From Cellulomonas phragmiteti (GTDB lineage: Bacteria; Actinomycetota; Actinomycetes; Actinomycetales; Cellulomonadaceae), in assembly GCF_016862775.1 (NCBI RefSeq), contig NZ_BONP01000006.1:124001-188000 (forward strand): a DNA stretch of 64,000 bases, given 5' to 3'. Below, piece after piece: positions 47,235 through 55,446 of this stretch. Below the pieces are notes generated by a model, which searched no databases, was not told the origin of the DNA, and worked only from the letters and a program-made list of their open reading frames with translations. The position numbers and the translations under genes were made by a program. Position 1 is the stretch's first letter. The number at the start of each line of letters is the position of its first letter.

Positions 47235-48470
47235 TCACGGTCGCCGCGGGCCGGCCTCGTACGTGTGCCCCGCCGCCCGCAGCCGCTCGACGAGGACGTC
47301 CCCGATCCCCGTCGCCGGCGTCAGCGAGCCGGCCCGGTCGGGCAGCCGGTCGCCGTCGAGCGCCAGCGCCAGGGCGGCCTGTCCCAGCATGACCGCGGTC
47401 GCGGCGTACCCGGGGTCGCCGGTGCCGGCGGCCAGCGCCCGGTACTGCCGACCGGTGGTCGTGACCGCGTGGACGTCCATCCGGAACCAGCCGGTGCGGC
47501 GCGTGTCCTCGTCCGGGCCGGAGCCCGGGGCCGGCAGCAGGCGGTCGAGCAGCCGGCCCGCGCCGGGGACGGCGAGCGCCGCCAGACCCAGCGGCAGGCC
47601 GGCCGTCAGCGCCGTCGCCGCGGCGGCTCCGCGGACGCCGCGTCCCGTCGCCGCGACCTCCTCGTACGCCAGGCCGTGCCCGTACGCCCAGCCCTGCAGC
47701 GCGTTGGAGCGCCGGACCACGCGGCTGTTGAACGAGCCCATGGGCGAGGTCGCGACCCACCGGCCGTCGACGGTGCGCCCGGGCAGCGGCGCGTCCGGCG
47801 GCTGCGGCGTGGCGGGCTCCTCGCCGCGGTCCGGGCTCAGGGAGAACGGGTCGGCGAGCAGCCGCCGGACGGAGGCGTCCTGCGCGGCCAGCCGCGCGAT
47901 CCCGCGCACGGACGCGATCGTGCCGCCGCTCACGCCGCCCCGGGCGCTCGCGACCAGGCGGACCCTCCCCAGCGTCCCGGAGCCGTCGGCCGTCACCTGC
48001 CGGTGCAGCAGGAGGACCGCCAGGTCCGACGGCACGGCGTCGTACCCGCACGCGTGGACCAGGCGTGCCCCCGTCGCCCGCGCGACCTCGTCGTGCGCGT
48101 CCGCGGCGCGCCGGACGAACGGCACCTCGCCCGTCAGGTCGGCGTAGTGCGTCCCCGCGCGGGAGCACGCCTCGACGACCGGCAGGCCGTGCCGCAGGTA
48201 GGGCCCGACGGTGCTGACGACGACACGCGCCGACGCGGCCAGGGCGCGCAGGGACGGGTCGTCGTCCGTGTCCGCCACGACGAGCGGCCAGTCGTGCGCG
48301 CGGTCGGGGAGCGCGGCACGCACCCGCGCCAGCCGCTCGCGCGACCGACCCGCCAGGGCGACGCGGGTGCCCGCGGGCGCGTGGTGCGCGAGGTGCTCGG
48401 CGACGAGCGCACCGACGAACCCGGTCGCGCCGAGGACGGCGACGTCATGGTCCCGTGCGGTGTCGGCCAT
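47235..48470 (-). CDS. Saccharopine dehydrogenase-like / trans-acting enoyl reductase family protein
   Basis: A 411-residue Rossmann-fold protein. The NAD(P) loop is VAVLGATGFVGALVAEHL, and VVSTVGPYLRHGLPVVEAC and HYADLTGEVPF are the family's conserved blocks, seen in mycobacterial trans-acting enoyl reductase (Rv2449c/Rv2953-type) proteins. A lipid substrate is plausible but unproven. ATG at 48470, 4 bp after the preceding GNAT gene, so the two are cotranscribed; RsbQ follows after 57 bp. Confidence 0.85.
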   Translation of the reverse strand: MADTARDHDVAVLGATGFVGALVAEHLAHHAPAGTRVALAGRSRERLARVRAALPDRAHDWPLVVADTDDDPSLRALAASARVVVSTVGPYLRHGLPVVEACSRAGTHYADLTGEVPFVRRAADAHDEVARATGARLVHACGYDAVPSDLAVLLLHRQVTADGSGTLGRVRLVASARGGVSGGTIASVRGIARLAAQDASVRRLLADPFSLSPDRGEEPATPQPPDAPLPGRTVDGRWVATSPMGSFNSRVVRRSNALQGWAYGHGLAYEEVAATGRGVRGAAAATALTAGLPLGLAALAVPGAGRLLDRLLPAPGSGPDEDTRRTGWFRMDVHAVTTTGRQYRALAAGTGDPGYAATAVMLGQAALALALDGDRLPDRAGSLTPATGIGDVLVERLRAAGHTYEAGPRRP

Positions 48471-48474
48471 CCGG

Positions 48475-49116
48475 TCAGGCTGTCGTCCCGTCGCGGGCAG
48501 CGCAACCGGGTCGGCGGGTCGTGGTCCCGTGCAGGACGGCCAGACGCGGCCCGTCGTCGCCGAGCCGGTGCGTGCCCGTCGTCGTGAACCCGTGCCGCTG
48601 GTAGAACGGCACGTTGCGCGGGTCGGTGGTCGCGAGCCACGGGGTGCCCGCGTCGTCCCCGTGGGCGCTCAGGCCGTGGCGCAGCAGCCGACCGCCGAAC
48701 CCTCGCCCCTGGTGGGAGGGGTGCACGGCGAGGTAGTTGAGGTACGGGCCCGGACGTGCGGGGGCGAGCGCCGCGGCCCCGCCGAGCGCGCCGAGGACGT
48801 GCGCGGCGTGCGTCCGGCCCACCAGGGCCGCCAGCACCCCTGCGGATGAGGGCAGGGTCGACGGCGTCGCGCCCGGGGCGCCGGGCAGCCGCCACGCCGC
48901 CACCGCGACGACCTGCCCGTCCACCGTGAGCACGTCCACGCGGCCGGCCTCGAGGTAGCGCTCGAGCGACGGCCCGAGCCAGGCCGCGCAGGCGTCGGCG
49001 CGCGTGGCCGCGTCCGGCAGCGCCCAGCGCACGAGGGGGTTCTCGAGGTAGGCCAGGGCGCATGCCGTGCGGACGACGGGCAGGTCCGCGGCAGCCGCCG
49101 GCCGGATCGTCGTCAT
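48475..49116 (-). CDS. GNAT family N-acetyltransferase
   Basis: A 213-residue acetyltransferase. TIRPAAAADLPVVRTACALAY starts the fold; LNYLAVHPSHQGRGFGGRLLRHGL carries the acetyl-CoA loop QGRGFG; LATTDPRNVPFYQRHGF is the C-terminal block. Substrate unknown. ATG at 49116, divergent from coaD with a 61-bp gap. Probably the first gene of the minus-strand block. Confidence 0.87.
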   Translation of the reverse strand: MTTIRPAAAADLPVVRTACALAYLENPLVRWALPDAATRADACAAWLGPSLERYLEAGRVDVLTVDGQVVAVAAWRLPGAPGATPSTLPSSAGVLAALVGRTHAAHVLGALGGAAALAPARPGPYLNYLAVHPSHQGRGFGGRLLRHGLSAHGDDAGTPWLATTDPRNVPFYQRHGFTTTGTHRLGDDGPRLAVLHGTTTRRPGCAARDGTTA

Positions 49117-49177
49117 CCCGCCACGCTACGGGGCCGCCGCCGGGTCCGGAACCTGCCCGTGACGTAGGTTGGCGTCC

Positions 49178-49678
49178 GTGAGCACCGCCGTCTGCCCCGG
49201 GTCCTTCGACCCGATCACGCTCGGCCACGTGGACGTCGTCCGGCGCGCGCGGTCGATGTTCGACGAGGTCGTCGTCGCCGTCGCCCACAACGCGTCCAAG
49301 CGGTCGCTGCTGCCACCCGAGGAGCGGGTGCGGCTCGCCGAGGACGCCCTCGCGGGCGTGGACGGCGTGCGGGTCGTGGCGACCGACGGGCTGCTGGTCG
49401 ACCTCGTGCGGGACGTCGCCGCATGTGCGGTGGTCAAGGGCCTGCGCAGCGGCGCCGACCTGGACGCGGAGCTCGCGATGGCGTTGATGAACCGGCACCT
49501 GTCGGGGGTCGAGACCGTCTTCGTCGTGGGGGACCCGGGGCGGGCGCACATCGCGTCCTCCCTGGTCAAGGACGTGGCGCGGCACGGCGGGCCGATCGAG
49601 GACATGGTGACGCCCGCGGTGGCGGTGGCGGTGCGCCGCGCGCTGGCGCCCGACGGCGGGGGAGAGGACGGACGATGA
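49178..49678 (+). CDS. coaD: CoaD, phosphopantetheine adenylyltransferase
   Basis: A 166-residue enzyme of coenzyme A synthesis. It has the nucleotidyltransferase motif CPGSFDPITLGHVDVV (T-x-G-H), VKGLRSGADLDAELAMALMN and the C-terminal IASSLVKDVARHGG (the S-S-x-V-K/R-E-type motif). GTG at 49178 gives the usual N terminus; a TTG 9 bp upstream is less likely. The next gene overlaps its stop by 4 bp (ATGA). Confidence 0.96.
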   Translation: MSTAVCPGSFDPITLGHVDVVRRARSMFDEVVVAVAHNASKRSLLPPEERVRLAEDALAGVDGVRVVATDGLLVDLVRDVAACAVVKGLRSGADLDAELAMALMNRHLSGVETVFVVGDPGRAHIASSLVKDVARHGGPIEDMVTPAVAVAVRRALAPDGGGEDGR

Positions 49679-50175
49679 CGGAGCACACGGACGACGGCGA
49701 GGAGCGCACGGAGGGTGTCGGGGGTGTGCTGGACGCGATCGAGGACGCGGTCGCCCAGGCACGCGCCATGCCGATGTCCTCGTCGGTGCTGGTGAACCGG
49801 GCGGAGTTGCTCGAGCTCGTCGACCAGGTGCGGGAGGCGCTGCCGAGCCAGCTGCACCGCGCCGACGAGGTGCTGGCCGACGCGGACGCCGCCCGGGCGG
49901 CGGCGCACGCGGAGGCCGAGGCGGTCGTCGCCCGGGCCCGGGCGCGGGCGGCCGAGCTGGTCGAGCAGGAGAGCGTCGTGACGGCCGCTCGGGAGCGTGC
50001 GGCGCAGATCCTCGCCGACGCGCAGGAGACGGCGCAGTCGCTGCGCCGGGACGCCGACGACTACTGCGACCGCCGGCTCGCCGACTTCGAGATCGACCTG
50101 GGGAAGGTCCTGTCGCAGGTGCAGGCCGGTCGCGCGAAGCTGGCGGGTCGGCTCGCGCCCGGGGAGGACGGCTAG
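49675..50175 (+). CDS. DivIVA-like coiled-coil protein
   Basis: A 166-residue protein, mostly heptad-patterned from about 40 to 150 (AELLELVDQVREALPSQLHRADEVLADADAA; RERAAQILADAQETAQSLRR). The short motif PMSSSVLVNRAELLELVDQVR is the start of the actinobacterial Rv2927c-like family. Coiled-coil cytoskeletal or membrane-curvature function is inferred from the DivIVA-like pattern. Its place after coaD is conserved. ATG start overlapping the coaD stop. Confidence 0.85.
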   Translation: MTEHTDDGEERTEGVGGVLDAIEDAVAQARAMPMSSSVLVNRAELLELVDQVREALPSQLHRADEVLADADAARAAAHAEAEAVVARARARAAELVEQESVVTAARERAAQILADAQETAQSLRRDADDYCDRRLADFEIDLGKVLSQVQAGRAKLAGRLAPGEDG

Positions 50176-50194
50176 GACCGGTTCGGGCCGCCGT

Positions 50195-50224
50195 TTGGGA
50201 CAGGGGCCCGCCGTGCCGTAGAGT
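50195..50224 (+). promoter_or_regulatory. Predicted promoter for the yceD-rpmF-rnc-mutM unit
   Basis: TTGGGA (50195-50200) and TAGAGT (50219-50224) with an 18-bp spacer fit the housekeeping consensus well. It lies about 100 bp before yceD, in a 152-bp gap after the DivIVA-like gene. Confidence 0.6.
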
Positions 50225-50327
50225 TCTCGGTTGGTCCTGCCGGTCGTGGCGTGGGCCGAGTCGTCATTGCCGCAACACGGCACCGCGCGCCTGCGCACGG
50301 TGCCACCTGGAACGAGGGGACCGGACC

Positions 50328-50903
50328 GTGCGCCCATCCCACCTCGATCCCCGTTCGCCGTTCGTGCTCGAGACCCACGAGCTCGGCCGACGTCCGGGAT
50401 CGATGCGGACGGTGCAGCGGACGGTCGCGGCGCCCGACGAGCTCGGCAGCGGCATGATCGGCATCCCCTCCGGGAGCGACCTCGAGCTGGATCTGCGGCT
50501 CGAGGCGGTCATGGAGGGGGTCCTGGTCTCCGGTTCGATCCGCGGCGAAGCCGTCGGGGAGTGCGTGCGGTGCCTGGAGCGGGTCGTCGAGCCTGTCGAC
50601 GCGACGCTGCAGGAGCTGTACGTCTACCCTGAGCGCGCCGACGCCGCGGTCGCGAGCGGTGACGAGGACGAGGACGTGCGCGAGCTGGAGGGCGACCTCG
50701 TCGACCTCGAGCCCGCGCTGCGTGACGCGGTCGTGCCCGTGCTGCCCTTCCGGCCCCTGTGCCGGCCGGACTGCCCGGGCCTGTGCTCGGAGTGCGGGGA
50801 GCGGCTCGCCGACGACCCGGAGCACGCGCACGACACGATCGACCCCCGGTGGGCGGCCCTCGGCGGCCTGCAGGGCACTGACGACGAGAAGAGAGAGAGC
50901 TGA
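50328..50903 (+). CDS. YceD/DUF177 family protein
   Basis: A 191-residue protein of the DUF177 family associated with rpmF and implicated elsewhere in 23S rRNA accumulation. FVLETHELGRRPGSM, LLRLEAVMEGVLVSGSIRGEAVGECVRCLE-type strands (part: VLVSGSIRGEAVGECVRCLE) and the C-terminal cysteine cluster CRPDCPGLCSECGERL (probable zinc site) are present. The rpmF start is 2 bp after its stop. GTG start at 50328 after GAGGGGACCGGACC. Confidence 0.92.
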   Translation: MRPSHLDPRSPFVLETHELGRRPGSMRTVQRTVAAPDELGSGMIGIPSGSDLELDLRLEAVMEGVLVSGSIRGEAVGECVRCLERVVEPVDATLQELYVYPERADAAVASGDEDEDVRELEGDLVDLEPALRDAVVPVLPFRPLCRPDCPGLCSECGERLADDPEHAHDTIDPRWAALGGLQGTDDEKRES

Positions 50904-50905
50904 CC

Positions 50906-51103
50906 GTGGCGGTTCCGAAGCGCAAGATGTCGCGCAGCAACACCCGTGCGCGTCGGTCGCAGTGGAAGACCACTGCCACGACGCTCACCAGCTGCCCCCA
51001 GTGCAAGTCGCAGACGCGACCGCACATCGCCTGCCCGACGTGCGGTGCGTACAACGGCCGACGCTACGTCGAGGCCGTGCGCAGCGAGCACGAGGCCGTC
51101 TGA
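50906..51103 (+). CDS. rpmF: Ribosomal protein L32
   Basis: A 65-residue protein: AVPKRKMSRSNTRARRSQW is the invariant L32 start, and CPQC and CPTC form the zinc site. GTG start with GAGAGAGAGC just upstream. Placed in the standard yceD-rpmF-rnc order. Confidence 0.98.
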   Translation: MAVPKRKMSRSNTRARRSQWKTTATTLTSCPQCKSQTRPHIACPTCGAYNGRRYVEAVRSEHEAV

Positions 51104-51147
51104 CCGACGCGTCCGATGACCGGCACACCCGTCGACACCGGCGTCGC

Positions 51148-51873
51148 GTGAGCACGGCAGCGCAGTCGCTCCTCGAGAAGCTCGGGGTCCACCTGGACCC
51201 CGAGCTTCTCGTGCTCGCCCTGACCCACCGCTCCTTCGCCCACGAGGCCGGGGGGATCCCGACGAACGAGCGCCTCGAGTTCCTCGGCGACACCGTGCTC
51301 GGGCTCGTGGTCACGGAGCACCTCTACCGCGCGCACCCGGGGCACTCCGAGGGGGACCTCGCCAAGATGCGCGCCGCGACGGTGTCGCAGCGCGCCCTGG
51401 CGCAGGTCGCCCGGACGCTCGACCTCGGCGGCTACGTCCTGCTCGGCAAGGGCGAGCTCGCCACCGGCGGCACGGACAAGGACTCGATCCTGTCGGACAC
51501 GCTCGAGGCGATCTTCGGGGCGGTCTACCTGTCGCACGGCCTGGAGCCGGCCCGCACGCTCGTCGACCGGCTGGTCAGCCCCACGCTCACCGCGGCCGCC
51601 GACCTGGGCGCGGGCCTGGACTGGAAGACCTCGTTGCAGGAGCTCTCGGCCGCCCTCGGCCTCGGTGCGCCGTACTACGAGGTCACGGGCGAGGGTCCGG
51701 ACCACGCGCGCACGTTCACCGCGCACGCGGTCGTCGGCGGGCAGGTGCGCGGCTCGGGCACCGGCTCGGCCAAGAAGATCGCGGAGCAGGAGGCCGCGTC
51801 GGCCGCCTGGGCGACCCTCAGCGCGCTGCGCGACGCCGAGCAGCACGAGATCCCCGCGACCGACCCGCGCTGA
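51148..51873 (+). CDS. rnc: Ribonuclease III
   Basis: A 241-residue enzyme cleaving double-stranded RNA in rRNA and mRNA processing. The signature NERLEFLGDTVLGLVV (about 45-60) with the catalytic Glu/Asp, and DTLEAIFGAVYL with the second acidic pair, form the RNase III domain. The dsRNA-binding domain (about 160-230) has DWKTSLQELSA and GSGTGSAKKIAEQEAA. GTG start. A perfect 17-bp inverted repeat at 51174-51211 lies in codons about 10-22. Confidence 0.97.
   Translation: MSTAAQSLLEKLGVHLDPELLVLALTHRSFAHEAGGIPTNERLEFLGDTVLGLVVTEHLYRAHPGHSEGDLAKMRAATVSQRALAQVARTLDLGGYVLLGKGELATGGTDKDSILSDTLEAIFGAVYLSHGLEPARTLVDRLVSPTLTAAADLGAGLDWKTSLQELSAALGLGAPYYEVTGEGPDHARTFTAHAVVGGQVRGSGTGSAKKIAEQEAASAAWATLSALRDAEQHEIPATDPR
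51174..51211 (+). promoter_or_regulatory. Perfect 17-bp hairpin inside the 5' coding region of rnc
   Basis: CGAGAAGCTCGGGGTCC (51174-51190) and GGACCCCGAGCTTCTCG (51195-51211) are exact complements with an ACCT loop. As RNA it would be an almost uninterrupted dsRNA stem in the message of the dsRNA nuclease itself, beginning 26 nt after the start codon. Autoregulatory cleavage is a hypothesis; the stem is seen directly. Confidence 0.7.
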
Positions 51874-51876
51874 CGC

Positions 51877-52839
51877 GTGCCCGAGCTGCCCGAGGTCGAG
51901 ACCGTCCGGGACGGTCTGGCACGGCACGTCCTGGGGCGGACCGTCACGGACGTCGAGGTTCGACGGGACTACTCGGTGCGCCGCCACGAGGGCGGGCCGG
52001 CGGACTTCGCCGCGCGACTGGTCGGCCGGCGCCTCGAGGCGGCCGTGCGCCGCGGCAAGTTCCTGTGGCTGCTGCTCGACGAGGGCGCGAGCCGCGGCGA
52101 CGACGCGCTCATGGCGCACCTCGGCATGAGCGGGCAGCTCCTCGTGCGCGGTGCGGACGTCGCGCCCGGCCACGCCGGTCCGGACGTGGTCGCCGCTCCC
52201 GGGCCGGGCGGCTGGGTGGAGCACCCGCACCTGCGCGTCCGGCTGGCGCTCGACGACGGCTCCGCGCTCGACTTCGTCGACCAGCGCACCTTCGGCCACC
52301 TGTCCGTGCCGGACCTGGAGCCCACGCCCGACGGTGCCCCCGGAGGGCAGGGGTCGCCGCGCCCGGTCGTCCCCGTGCCCGTCGCGCACATCGCGCGGGA
52401 CCTGCTCGACCCGGCCCTCGACCGGACCGCGCTCGTCGCCGCGGTCCGGGGCCGGCGCACCGAGGTCAAGCGCGCGCTGCTCGACCAGACGCTGGTGTCC
52501 GGCATCGGCAACATCTACGCCGACGAGGCGCTGTGGCGCGCGCGCCTGCACGGGGCCCGTCCGACCGCCACGCTGCGACGTGCCGAGGTCACGGCCGTGC
52601 TCGACGCCGCCGCCGAGGTCATGGCCGAGGCGCTCGTGCAGGGCGGCACCAGCTTCGACGCGCTCTACGTCAACGTCAACGGCGCGTCCGGGTACTTCGA
52701 CCGGTCGCTGGCCGTCTACGGCCAGGACGGACGACCGTGCCGACGGTGCGGGACGACCGTGCGACGTGACGCGTTCGCCAACCGGTCGTCGTTCACGTGC
52801 CCGCGCTGCCAGCCCCGGCCGCGCGCTCGACGTCGCTGA
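51877..52839 (+). CDS. mutM: MutM, formamidopyrimidine-DNA glycosylase
   Basis: A 320-residue Fpg enzyme that removes 8-oxoguanine and nicks the strand. The mature N terminus [13 protein letters not shown] supplies catalytic Pro2 and Glu3; the helix-two-turn-helix block [17 protein letters not shown] and the C-terminal zinc finger [24 protein letters not shown] (part: [17 protein letters not shown]) are complete. About 40 residues longer than E. coli Fpg because of insertions near 90-125 and 150-170. GTG start 3 bp after the rnc stop. Confidence 0.96.
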   Translation: MPELPEVETVRDGLARHVLGRTVTDVEVRRDYSVRRHEGGPADFAARLVGRRLEAAVRRGKFLWLLLDEGASRGDDALMAHLGMSGQLLVRGADVAPGHAGPDVVAAPGPGGWVEHPHLRVRLALDDGSALDFVDQRTFGHLSVPDLEPTPDGAPGGQGSPRPVVPVPVAHIARDLLDPALDRTALVAAVRGRRTEVKRALLDQTLVSGIGNIYADEALWRARLHGARPTATLRRAEVTAVLDAAAEVMAEALVQGGTSFDALYVNVNGASGYFDRSLAVYGQDGRPCRRCGTTVRRDAFANRSSFTCPRCQPRPRARRR

Positions 52840-52954
52840 CGTGCGGCGCGCACGGGCGGCGGACGGTCCCGCGGGCGGGGCCCGGACGGGTGGCGGCGCG
52901 CCGTCGGCGGCCGCACCGGCAGGGATCGAGCCCGCAGGTCGATACGATGCCTCC

Positions 52955-53647
52955 GTGTCTGCCACGAGCCAGTCGACGCCGCCGCCGCCCACGGGCGGCC
53001 GGCCAGGGCCCATCTCCGTCATGATCGTCGACGACCACGAGGTCGTCCGTCGCGGCATCGCCGAGGTCGTCGAGCGCACCGACGGCATGACCGTCGTCGC
53101 GGAGGCGGGGTCCGTCGCCGACGGCGTCCGGCGCGCGACCCTGGTGCGGCCCCAGGTGCTGCTGGTCGACCTGCAGCTGCCCGACGGCACGGGCATCGAC
53201 CTCATGAAGGCGGTGCGCGAGACGCTCCCGGCGGCACGCGCGATCGTCCTCACCTCGTTCGACGACGACGACGCCCTGGCGGCCGCGCTCGACGCGGGCG
53301 CGTCGGCCTACCTGCTCAAGAGCGTGCGCGGTGCCGAGATCACCGACGTCATCCGGGCCGTCGCCGCGGGTCGCACGCTCCTCGACGACCGCACCGTGGC
53401 CCGCCGCCGTGCCGGTCACGAGGACCCGACCGAGTCGCTGACCCCCAGCGAGCTGCGGGTGCTCGACCTCATCGGCGAGGGCCTGTCGAACCGGGAGATC
53501 GCGGAGCGGCTGGGTGTCGCGGAGAAGACCGTGAAGAACCACATCACGTCGTTGCTCGCGAAGATGGGGCTGCAGCGCCGCACGCAGGTCGCCGCGTGGG
53601 TCGCCTCGCGCAAGAACTCCGGCTGGCGGGCCGAGCCGGGGCACTGA
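52955..53647 (+). CDS. NarL/FixJ (DevR/DosR-like) response regulator
   Basis: A 230-residue regulator. Receiver domain: acidic pair in VDDHEVV (about 25-31), phospho-acceptor D72 in LLVDLQLPDG, K in AYLLKSVRG. The C-terminal LuxR-type HTH reads LTPSELRVLDLIGEGLSN then REIAERLGVAEKTVKNHITS LLAKMGLQRRTQVA, in which AEKTVKN and LLAKMGLQRRTQ closely resemble mycobacterial DevR. It faces the DevS-like kinase gene, with 26 bp between stops. GTG start at 52955, followed by a 20-residue Pro-rich leader. Confidence 0.9.
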   Translation: MSATSQSTPPPPTGGRPGPISVMIVDDHEVVRRGIAEVVERTDGMTVVAEAGSVADGVRRATLVRPQVLLVDLQLPDGTGIDLMKAVRETLPAARAIVLTSFDDDDALAAALDAGASAYLLKSVRGAEITDVIRAVAAGRTLLDDRTVARRRAGHEDPTESLTPSELRVLDLIGEGLSNREIAERLGVAEKTVKNHITSLLAKMGLQRRTQVAAWVASRKNSGWRAEPGH

Positions 53648-53673
53648 CCCCGGTGGTGCGCGCGGACGGGCGC

Positions 53674-55446
53674 TCAGCCGAGCGGTGCCTGCCACGTCAG
53701 CAGGGTCCCTTTGCCGGTGGGGGAGGCGCCGAGGCTGAACGTGCCGCCGTGCTGCCGCGCGCGCGAGGCGAGGTTGCCCGTCCCGGAGCTGCGCTCCCGC
53801 TCGGCCGGCAGGCCCACGCCGTCGTCCTCCACGTCGACCTCGACCGATCCGGTGGGTCCGGACCCCCGCACGACGACACGCACGCTCACCGAGGACGCGT
53901 GCGCGTGGCGGGCGGCGTTCGCGAGGCCCTCACGGACCACGGCGACCACGTCGTCCGTCAGCTCCTGCTCGAGGCGCTCGTCGATCCGGTCCTCGCCCTC
54001 GCCGTCGCCCGGGGTCAGCCCGTCGCCGTCGAGCGAGAGCACCAGCGACGGGGCGAAGCCGAGCCCGGTACGCGCGAGCGACGTCTCCCGGCGCAGGCGC
54101 TCCACCAGCCCGGTGGCCGCGTCCGGGTCGCGCAGCGCGTAGACGATCTGCCGGATCTGACGCACCGAGCTGTCGACGTTGTCGAGGGCGTCCTCCACGA
54201 TGCTCATGAGCTCCTGGGGGTCGACGCCCCGGGCGGCGCGACGACGCACCGTCTCGAGCTGCATGCCGGTGGCGAAGAGCTGCTGGATCGCCAGGTCGTG
54301 CAGGTCCCGTGCGATGCGCTCGCGCTCGTCGAGGAGCGCCGCCACGTCCTGGGCGTGCCGCGCCTCGGCCAGCACGTACGCCAGGGCGGCCTGCGCCGCG
54401 AACGACTCGGCGGTGGCGAGGTCGCTCTCGTCGAACGGCGTGCCACCGATGCGCCGCAGCAGCACGAGGACCCCGACGCCGCGCCCCGAGGAGTGCAGGG
54501 GCGCGAACATCGCCGGCCCGAACGCGCGCATCTCGTCGAGCTTGACGGTCCGGGACGCCGACAGCGACGGCGTCAGCAGGCCCCGGCCCTCCTCGAGCAC
54601 CGTCCAGGCGCGCCCGCCGCGCGGCATCACCAGGCCCGTGAGCGCGTCCGCGCGGTAGCCGTCGGCGAGCTCGATGTACAGCTCGCCGCCCATGCCCGGC
54701 AGCGCCAGGGCCGCGGAGTCGGCCCCGGCGACCTCGCGCGCGGTGCGCGCGACGTGCTCGAGCGCGGACTCCTCGTCCACGCCCTCGAGCAGCATCGTCG
54801 TGATGTCCTGCCCGGCACGCAGCCAGTGCTCGCGACGCTCGGCCTCCGCGTACAGCTGCGCGTTGGCGACCGCCACGCCGGCGGCGGCCGCCAGTGCGAC
54901 GACCATCTGCTCGTCACGTGCCGTGAAGGGCTCGCCGCCGTCCTTCTCGGACAGGTACAGCTGGCCGTAGACGTGCTCGCCGACCTTGACGGAGGCACCG
55001 AGGAACGAGCCCATCGCGGGGTGGTGCGCGGGCCACCCCGCGAACGCCGGGTGCTGGGTGAGGTCGTCGAGCCGCAGGGCCCCGTCGATCGGGATCTGCC
55101 CCAGCACGCCCTGGGCGTGCGGGGGGTGGCGCATCGCGCGGGCCACGGCGGTGGGGACGCCGGTGTACACGAACGTGGTGGAGGCACCGGCGTCGTCCAG
55201 GACGTTGATGGCCCCGTAGCGGGCGCACGTCAGCTCCGCGCTGACCTGCACGAACCGGTCCAGCACGGCCGGCAGCTCGAGGTGCCCGGCGACGGCCAGC
55301 ATCGCCCCGAGCAGGTCGGTCAGCGCGTCCCCGGTGAGGGCCGCGGGGTCCGGGGGGGCGTCGCGCAGCACCCCGCGCTCGAACGGCGCGCCGGCCGTCG
55401 GGAGCCGCGGGGCGACCTCGCGCATCTCGCCACGGTGCTCGCTCAC
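53674..55446 (-). CDS. DevS/DosS-like GAF sensor histidine kinase
   Basis: A 590-residue soluble kinase. GAF-A (about 60-200) is closest to DosS/DevS: ARYGAINVLDD, then HPAFAGWPAHHPAMGSFLG, in which H142 aligns with the heme-ligand histidine of DosS. GAF-B spans about 225-365. The HisKA_3 box RIARDLHDLAIQQLFATGMQ has H383, and the ATPase domain has LANAARHAHAS and DDGVGLP. Gas or redox sensing by heme is inferred. The start overlaps the cydC stop by 4 bp, so it belongs to the cyd operon. Confidence 0.9.
   Translation of the reverse strand: MSEHRGEMREVAPRLPTAGAPFERGVLRDAPPDPAALTGDALTDLLGAMLAVAGHLELPAVLDRFVQVSAELTCARYGAINVLDDAGASTTFVYTGVPTAVARAMRHPPHAQGVLGQIPIDGALRLDDLTQHPAFAGWPAHHPAMGSFLGASVKVGEHVYGQLYLSEKDGGEPFTARDEQMVVALAAAAGVAVANAQLYAEAERREHWLRAGQDITTMLLEGVDEESALEHVARTAREVAGADSAALALPGMGGELYIELADGYRADALTGLVMPRGGRAWTVLEEGRGLLTPSLSASRTVKLDEMRAFGPAMFAPLHSSGRGVGVLVLLRRIGGTPFDESDLATAESFAAQAALAYVLAEARHAQDVAALLDERERIARDLHDLAIQQLFATGMQLETVRRRAARGVDPQELMSIVEDALDNVDSSVRQIRQIVYALRDPDAATGLVERLRRETSLARTGLGFAPSLVLSLDGDGLTPGDGEGEDRIDERLEQELTDDVVAVVREGLANAARHAHASSVSVRVVVRGSGPTGSVEVDVEDDGVGLPAERERSSGTGNLASRARQHGGTFSLGASPTGKGTLLTWQAPLG

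Noticed and set aside
53636-53653. Terminator between the DevR-like regulator and the kinase
   Set aside because: Only a 6-bp GC stem around the stop codon; too short to call with confidence.
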